DNA of 22,141 nt from an uncultured Eubacteriales bacterium (GTDB lineage: Bacteria > Bacillota > Clostridia > Christensenellales > UBA1242). Positions within the stretch are counted from its first letter, which is position 1; each line of letters begins with the position of its first letter. The notes beneath the pieces are model-generated. The model saw nothing but the letters and a program-made list of their open reading frames with translations, made no database searches and was not told the origin of the DNA. Location: assembly GCA_900557645.1 (NCBI GenBank), contig USSZ01000017.1, positions 1 through 22,141 of the forward strand, given 5' to 3'. Below are positions 21,020 through 22,141 of the stretch, piece after piece. The position numbers and the translations under genes are program-made.

Positions 21020-21277
21020 ATGTCAAACACCAGCAGATATGCAAAAGAACTTCAAAAAAAGGTAGATGATGTCGAAAAGAATTATGAAGATTATGTTTCT
21101 TACGTTTTGCATGAAAATTTTTTAGATGTTCAGCATATTATGCTAGTAGAGGAGAAAGTTGATTTAACAGATATATATCAAGAACTTTCTGACCTTGAAA
21201 AAGCCGACCTTATAGATTTTTGGAAAAAGGAAGATAATGGACAGTCAAATAAGAAGAGGAGAAATCTATTATGCTGA
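21020..21277 (+). CDS. Putative non-canonical antitoxin upstream of mazF
   Basis: This 85-residue protein sits where the MazE/EndoAI antitoxin is expected, and its 3' end overlaps mazF by 41 bases in another frame. Unlike EndoAI, it shows no ribbon-helix-helix pattern, and unlike MazE no AbrB-like fold. It is predicted to be mostly helical, with a charged N-terminal helix (RYAKELQKKVDDVEKNYEDYVSYVL), an acidic middle (VEEKVDLTDIYQELSDLEKADLIDFWKKED) and a short basic end (NKKRRNLLC). The acidic helical part could occupy the RNA groove of MazF, as antitoxin tails do; this is inference. A good AGAAGGAGA site precedes the ATG. No clear promoter was found. I do not recognise the family. Confidence 0.7.
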   Translation: MSNTSRYAKELQKKVDDVEKNYEDYVSYVLHENFLDVQHIMLVEEKVDLTDIYQELSDLEKADLIDFWKKEDNGQSNKKRRNLLC

Positions 21278-21584
21278 TTTAAGCCCTGTTGTAGGAAGTG
21301 AGCAGGGTGGTGTGCGTCCTGTGCTTATTTTGCAAAATGATATAGGAAACAAGTATTCTCCAACAGTGATTGTTTCAGCAATAACAAGTCAACTTGGTAA
21401 GGCAAAATTGCCAACACATATTGAACTTTCAGCAGAGAGATATAATCTTCCCAAAAATTCGGTAGCATTATTAGAACAAATCAGAACTCTTGACAAAAGA
21501 AGACTGCAAGAAAAAGTTACAACATTATCGCCTGAAAAAATGAGAGAAGTAAACAAAGCACTTCTTATATCGCTTGGATTTTAA
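21237..21584 (+). CDS. mazF: MazF/EndoA-type mRNA interferase
   Basis: This 115-residue protein closely matches Bacillus EndoA: RRGEIYYADLSPVVGSEQGG, VRPVLILQNDIGNKYSPTVIV, AITSQLGKAKLPTHIEL and LLEQIRTLDKRRL. The family cleaves single-stranded mRNA at short sequences (UACAU in EndoA) and acts in growth arrest. The catalytic-type Arg (in GVRPV) and Thr (in SAITSQ) are present, so the toxin looks active. The start codon lies within the upstream gene, with AAAAAGGAAG 3-4 bases before it, so expression is tied to translation of the putative antitoxin. Its place after acpS matches the ndoA locus. The next gene faces it from the other strand. Confidence 0.93.
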   Translation: MDSQIRRGEIYYADLSPVVGSEQGGVRPVLILQNDIGNKYSPTVIVSAITSQLGKAKLPTHIELSAERYNLPKNSVALLEQIRTLDKRRLQEKVTTLSPEKMREVNKALLISLGF

Positions 21585-21631
21585 TAAAACGCTAATGTTT
21601 TCAGAAGATTTAATAATAAAGACTATTTTAA

Positions 21632-22141
21632 TTATGAAATCAAATCTTCAAATGTAGAATTTAAAACTTTGCAAATTTTGTATATATTAGTTAATTTAGG
21701 TTTGCTTTTATATAATAACCATTGACTTACGCAAGTTGGACTTATTTCCAACAATTTCGCAAATTCTTTCTGATTAAGCCCTTTTTCTTTCATTTTATTT
21801 TTTACATTTTTTATAAAATCATCGATATAAAAAGTGGTTTCAGGAAGATAAATTAAATCAGGACCTAATCCTGATAAATGAGCTAATGCACTTGAAGCTG
21901 CTAACCATCCAGCGCTTCTTCCCATTATTTCTATTATATTTACTTTTGCATTTCTATAAGAAAGATTATCAGATACAATTTCTTCAACTGTATCTTTTAC
22001 ATATTTAGCTGCACTTCCATAACCTGGAGTATGATCGATTTCAACTAAATCATTATCGATAGTTTTTGGAATTCCAATAACATAACATTGATAATTAATA
22101 GTTTTAAGGAATCTATCAATTTTATAACAAGTATCCATGGA
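21632..22141 (-). CDS. Phosphofructokinase (PPi-type) fragment fused in frame to an XRE helix-turn-helix; runs off the right edge
   Basis: The frame enters from the right edge (reading SMDTCYKI) and is continuous for 169 codons. The first ~110 visible residues are phosphofructokinase: IPKTIDND (the Lys before TIDND marks PPi-dependent rather than ATP-dependent enzymes), DHTPGYGSAAKYV, IIEIMGRSAGWLAA and GPDLIYLPET. At YIDDFIKNVKNKMKEKG it turns into an XRE HTH (LNQKEFAKLLEISPTCVSQW, LTNIYKICKVLNSTFEDLIS) and stops. The whole C-terminal half of the kinase, including substrate-binding parts, is missing, so enzymatic activity is unlikely. The HTH matches the pseudogene at 17332 (51 of the last 57 bases). 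It is either a recombination product at the shared MKEKG-like stretch, a pseudogene, or an assembly chimera. Confidence 0.75.
   Translation of the reverse strand, partial: SMDTCYKIDRFLKTINYQCYVIGIPKTIDNDLVEIDHTPGYGSAAKYVKDTVEEIVSDNLSYRNAKVNIIEIMGRSAGWLAASSALAHLSGLGPDLIYLPETTFYIDDFIKNVKNKMKEKGLNQKEFAKLLEISPTCVSQWLLYKSKPKLTNIYKICKVLNSTFEDLIS

Noticed and set aside
1..22141. Alternative genetic code (TGA as Trp)
   Set aside because: TGA serves as the stop of cassette genes 1 and 2 and of recX at functional overlaps, and Trp in conserved motifs is TGG.
1..22141. CRISPR array or insertion sequence
   Set aside because: No regularly spaced direct repeats and no transposase frame were found on either strand.

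Overview
The window is a very A/T-rich stretch of a low-GC Gram-positive (Firmicutes-type) chromosome. This is shown by the secG-rnr-smpB-ssrA cluster, a T-box leader in front of tyrS, recX, an acpS-then-mazF order like that of the Bacillus acpS/ndoA region, strong AGGAGG ribosome sites and TTGACA/TATAAT promoters. TGA is used as a stop codon, so the standard bacterial code applies and this is not a Mycoplasma-type code. A PPi-type phosphofructokinase fragment and a NifU-like/GGGtGRT gene pair suggest an anaerobic, fermentative clostridial or erysipelotrichial relative, but no rRNA is present to fix the taxon.

Layout: (1) 1-2753: an unidentified gene fragment at the left edge, a stand-alone GlmU-type acetyltransferase (-), and divergent glmS (+). 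Both serve the UDP-GlcNAc pathway. (2) 2905-7177: tRNA-Gly(CCC), an MTH1-like Nudix hydrolase, a flavodoxin, a small membrane protein, an HExxH protein with an apparently leaderless promoter, an alpha/beta hydrolase, dCMP deaminase (-), and another small membrane protein. (3) 7318-12451: a small membrane protein, secG, RNase R, smpB and ssrA, followed by a membrane-anchored, very acidic coiled-coil protein. This is the protein-export and ribosome-rescue block: SmpB and tmRNA tag stalled peptides, and RNase R degrades the non-stop message. (4) 12593-14565: a self-contained three-gene cassette of unknown function, with its own promoter and terminator and two ATGA stop-start overlaps. Its last two genes look DUF1828-like and related to each other. 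(5) 14597-17114 (-): ung, then the GGGtGRT protein and its NifU-like partner. (6) 17297-17535: a broken XRE-type helix-turn-helix gene behind a leaderless promoter. (7) 17575-19301: tyrS with a T-box leader and an additional, almost fully paired cloverleaf structure. (8) 19339-20870: a truncated IMPACT-family gene, recX overlapping acpS. (9) 21020-21584: a toxin-antitoxin pair with MazF and an unusual upstream partner. (10) 21632-22141 (-): a phosphofructokinase fragment joined in frame to a helix-turn-helix domain closely related to the broken XRE gene of region 6.

Most promising for new biology are the three-gene cassette at 12640-14545, the cloverleaf in the tyrS leader, the repeated XRE module (one copy with an in-frame stop, one fused to half a phosphofructokinase), and three promoters in which the -10 box lies exactly six bases before the ATG with no ribosome binding site.
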